From GCA-020356105 sp964347475 (GTDB lineage: Bacteria; Pseudomonadota; Alphaproteobacteria; UBA8366; JADFVY01): a DNA stretch of 64,000 nucleotides. The notes under the pieces are model-generated. The model did not search any database, was not told the DNA's origin, and saw only the letters and a list, made by a program, of their open reading frames with translations. How positions within the stretch are numbered: the stretch's first letter is position 1; each line of letters opens with the position of its first letter. The stretch lies in assembly GCA_964347475.1 (NCBI GenBank), contig CAYFYY010000015.1, forward strand, positions 1 to 64,000, read 5' to 3'. A program made the position numbers and the translations under genes. Below are positions 61,708-64,000 of the stretch, piece by piece.

Positions 61708-62286
61708 TTACTCCGCGTGCTCGACGCTTTCGAGAAAAGAAATCCAGTGCGCGGGAAGACCATGGGCCCGCGCACCCTCTCTGAGCAGCGAGATATAGCG
61801 CAGCGAGGGGTTTCCGTCCTTGTCCTTGCCGTCGGCGATATAGGTGACCGCGCTTACGGGGTTGCCGCCGATGTCCTCTGCGGAGAGCCAGAGTGGGCGG
61901 TAGCGCCAGCCGGGGATGCCCTCGCTCGCGTTCAGCCGGACGAGCTCGCGCCGGCGGAGCCGGTAAAGCACGCCCCACACCTCTGCGTCCCCGTCCGGGC
62001 ATATATTCGCCGGCGCCGCCCGTCCCCGGGGGCGGCCTTCGAGATTGAACCTCAGGCGGTAGCCGATGATCCGACCGGCCCGCCATTCCTCGGGCCGCAT
62101 GCCGCGCCGTTCGCGGAAGGCGCTGTCATGCATGTTGGCGCCGTAGGCAAAATACCAGACCTCGTCCGCGGGATGGCCGTCGAGCGTCAGCCCCCAGGCA
62201 CGATACCAGAGCCGGGCGAGCGGCCAGACCCGGAGGATCACGGGAGTCCAGGCCCGCTTCAGGCCACGCCGCGCGTTACGCCACAT
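61708..62286 (-). CDS. Gamma-glutamylcyclotransferase-like protein
   Basis: 192 residues. The GGCT fold signature YFAYGANMH (46-53) and catalytic Glu candidate E122 in LNASEGIPGWRYR are present, together with WGVLYRLRRREL. The first 40 residues are basic and hydrophobic and not part of the domain. Such enzymes release 5-oxoproline from gamma-glutamyl compounds, but many family members have other or unknown substrates. It abuts the MFS gene stop. Confidence 0.82.
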   Translation of the reverse strand: MWRNARRGLKRAWTPVILRVWPLARLWYRAWGLTLDGHPADEVWYFAYGANMHDSAFRERRGMRPEEWRAGRIIGYRLRFNLEGRPRGRAAPANICPDGDAEVWGVLYRLRRRELVRLNASEGIPGWRYRPLWLSAEDIGGNPVSAVTYIADGKDKDGNPSLRYISLLREGARAHGLPAHWISFLESVEHAE

Positions 62287-63581
62287 CAGCCTTTCTCCAG
62301 TCCCGACAGTCGCGCGTAGAGCGCGAGCTGCACACCCGCCGCCGCCGCCGCGACAGCGAATATGCCGGAAAGCGACACCGCATCGGCGATAGCTGCGCCG
62401 AGCAGCGGCAGAAGTGCGGCGGGAGAGGCGAGCGCGTTGAAGTAGGCGGAATAGGCGGGGCGCCGGTCATTCGGCGAGATTTCCATCAGATAGCCGAGAT
62501 AGGCGATGGTCATGCCGTTCACCAGCGCGCCGACGGCGATGAACAGCACCGCGAAGGCGGCAAGCAAGGCCGGCGGCGTGAACCCATCCGCTCCGGCGAT
62601 GACGGCGAGCGCGCCGAGCGGCGGCCCCAGCCGGAGACCGCCGACCGCCCGCAACAGGGCGAGTTTCCCGAACCGGTCGCCAATGCGGCCCCACAGCGCG
62701 TTCGACGACAGCGAGCCCGCGGTCTGGACGCCCAGCAGGATGCCGACCGCCGCCACGCCAAGCCCGGTGTCGGCCGCGGCGACGATATAGAACGGCAGGG
62801 CCATGAGCGTCGCCCCGCCCAGCCACTGTGTATACAGAAACAGCCGAAACCGCGCGTCCGATCGCAGCACATCCAGGCCGCCCCTGACGAACTGCCCGAA
62901 ATCCCCTGTGCTCGTGTCCTTTGTGGGCGGGGTCGGCGGCTCGCCCGCGGAAACGAAGCTGAGGGAGGAGACGAACATCAGCACCGCCGCCATTGCGAAG
63001 ATCAGCGCGTAGGCCGTCAGCAATGTCTGGGTTGCGAGCAGCCTGTGTATGATGGCGGCGACCCCGAGGGCCAGCACCCCGCCGCCGAAGAAGCGCCAGG
63101 CCAGCATTCGGCTTCGCGTTCCCGATGGGATCGAGCGGCCGACGATGTCGTTGTACGGTACCGCGACGATCCCGCTGATGAAGGCGTACAGCGTCCACAG
63201 CGCGAGGAACCCGCCCGCGACCCAGCCGCCCACGGACTCGCCGGCGGCCGCCAGTAGCAGCGCAATGAGGGCAAGGCAGCTCGCCCGGCCGAAGGCGCCG
63301 GCGACATAGAACGGCATGCGGCGTTCGGCGCGCTGCGCGAGGAAGCCGACGACCAGCTGCGGCAGCAGCCAGCCGAGACGCAGAACCGCGCTCGCCGCGC
63401 CCACTGCGTAGACGTTGCCGGTCAGGTAATAGACGAGGCTGGCGACGATCGTGGCCGAATCGACCGCCGAGGATCCGGCCTGGAACGCGGCGCCGGCGGC
63501 GGTGATTTTCCAGAATACGGATCCGCCCTCCTTTTCTTCGGGCTTCCGCGCGGGCCCCAGAAAGGCGTCAGGGGGTGGCAT
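62286..63581 (-). CDS. MFS transporter
   Basis: 431 residues, about 12 membrane helices. A cytosolic N terminus of about 20 residues is followed by helix pairs with QLVVGFLAQRAERR (loop 2-3 type motif), a central loop after TPPTKDTSTGDFGQFVRG, and GRIGDRFGKLALL in the second half. The substrate cannot be told. Start ATG 63581 overlaps the stop of the upstream gene by 14 bp. Confidence 0.85.
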   Translation of the reverse strand: MPPPDAFLGPARKPEEKEGGSVFWKITAAGAAFQAGSSAVDSATIVASLVYYLTGNVYAVGAASAVLRLGWLLPQLVVGFLAQRAERRMPFYVAGAFGRASCLALIALLLAAAGESVGGWVAGGFLALWTLYAFISGIVAVPYNDIVGRSIPSGTRSRMLAWRFFGGGVLALGVAAIIHRLLATQTLLTAYALIFAMAAVLMFVSSLSFVSAGEPPTPPTKDTSTGDFGQFVRGGLDVLRSDARFRLFLYTQWLGGATLMALPFYIVAAADTGLGVAAVGILLGVQTAGSLSSNALWGRIGDRFGKLALLRAVGGLRLGPPLGALAVIAGADGFTPPALLAAFAVLFIAVGALVNGMTIAYLGYLMEISPNDRRPAYSAYFNALASPAALLPLLGAAIADAVSLSGIFAVAAAAAGVQLALYARLSGLEKG

Positions 63582-64000
63582 CGGCCTTCACCTCCGCAAG
63601 GCGCGCTTCGCGGATGTCGACGCCGCTCCACCACAGGTATGGCAGGCCGAGCCCCACCATAAGCCCGATGGTGAAAACATGGCTGAACAAAATCATCGCC
63701 AGCGCCTGTTCGTCGGCGACGCCGAGCAGTCTCAGCGCAAAACCGGCCCCAATGACGAAGCCGCCGGGCACGCGGGTAAAACGGGCGAGCACCATGGCGA
63801 AACCCGCGAAAACCATGAGAAACAGATAGTCGAATGGCGCGAGTACGACGCCGAGGGCGAGACCCGCCCAGAGGAAATGCGTGGCGGCGACGATCTTCAT
63901 CGCGACACTCGCCAGTATTGCGCCGATCTGGCGGCGGCGGTCGCGCGGCCAGATGATACCCTCCCGGACCGCCGCCCGCAGCCCGTCGAGGCGCGCGCCT
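63568..64000 (-). CDS. Flippase-like (UPF0104/LPG-synthase-TM type) membrane protein, 3' part
   Basis: The frame is open through the window end, so this is the C-terminal part (about 143 residues) of a longer gene. Four or five membrane helices are visible. RVPGGFVIGAGFALRLLGV followed by a helix pair and a polar tail resembles the C-terminal block of the lysylphosphatidylglycerol-synthase-type flippase family. An internal ATG at 63900 is not the likely start because coding-like sequence (WPRDRRRQIGAIL) continues upstream. Family assignment is tentative. Confidence 0.6.
   Translation of the reverse strand, partial: GARLDGLRAAVREGIIWPRDRRRQIGAILASVAMKIVAATHFLWAGLALGVVLAPFDYLFLMVFAGFAMVLARFTRVPGGFVIGAGFALRLLGVADEQALAMILFSHVFTIGLMVGLGLPYLWWSGVDIREARLAEVKADATP

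Overview
The window looks like chromosomal DNA of a high-GC alphaproteobacterium, most plausibly a member of the Rhodospirillales or a relative. This rests on codon usage, the suf operon layout, the elongator tRNA-Met sequence and the mix of gene families. No marker gene fixes the genus. Coding density is high and most operons use 4-bp ATGA/GTGA start-stop overlaps. Three regions (29.5-31.3, 42.4-43.6 and 54.6-55.5 kb) are gene-poor and rich in repeats.

Layout. 0-5.3 kb: SUF Fe-S cluster operon (sufB end, sufC, sufD, sufS, sufU, sufT-like, sufA, 2Fe-2S ferredoxin). 5.4-17.6 kb: cell-surface glycan and sulfuryl-transfer region, with a sulfotransferase, two small membrane proteins, the complete dTDP-L-rhamnose operon rfbBACD, an arylsulfotransferase-like propeller protein, two GT87-type membrane glycosyltransferase paralogues and a third polytopic protein. 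17.7-29.4 kb: an alpha/beta hydrolase, two-subunit 2-oxoacid:ferredoxin oxidoreductase, a secreted 12-haem cytochrome c followed by a Rap1a/Tai-type protein, mnmA, an acidic-repeat secreted protein, and a NarL-type two-component system. 29.5-31.3 kb: tRNA-Met with promoter and terminator, then what looks like the wreck of an integrative element (excisionase-like gene, 12 copies of CTGCTAC/GTAGCAG, no integrase). 31.3-33.8 kb: archaemetzincin, isoaspartyl methyltransferase, DJ-1/PfpI protein and a small unknown.

33.8-41.4 kb holds the main finding: a complete oxidative ornithine-degradation operon of the kind known from Stickland-fermenting Clostridia (ord-ortA-ortB-oraS-oraE-orr, in that order), followed by an alanine racemase gene. 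It converts ornithine through D-ornithine, 2,4-diaminopentanoate and 2-amino-4-oxopentanoate to alanine and acetyl-CoA. An Hsp20 gene with a perfect FNR/FixK-type box lies directly upstream. A diverged repeat occurs on both sides of this block (31.05 and 43.06 kb).

43.6-54.6 kb: an oligopeptide ABC transporter plus five hydrolases (M19 dipeptidase, two N-formylglutamate amidohydrolase paralogues, M81 MlrC-like, succinylglutamate desuccinylase-like), apparently for importing and deacylating or cleaving modified peptides. This block is bracketed by direct repeats that resemble the 3' end of initiator tRNA. 55.5-57.6 kb: a probable metal-response patch, with a Met/Gly-rich exported protein, a cytochrome c with a His-rich tail, and a CueR-like regulator that has lost its metal-binding cysteines. 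57.8-61.6 kb: beta-CASP hydrolase, AMP-phosphorylase-like enzyme and PRPP-synthetase-like enzyme. 61.7-64 kb: gamma-glutamylcyclotransferase-like protein, MFS transporter and the 3' part of a flippase-like membrane protein cut by the window end.

Several unconnected loci (ferredoxin-dependent oxidoreductase, multihaem cytochrome, B12-dependent ornithine fermentation, FNR-type box) point to a facultatively anaerobic lifestyle. That is an inference from gene content only.
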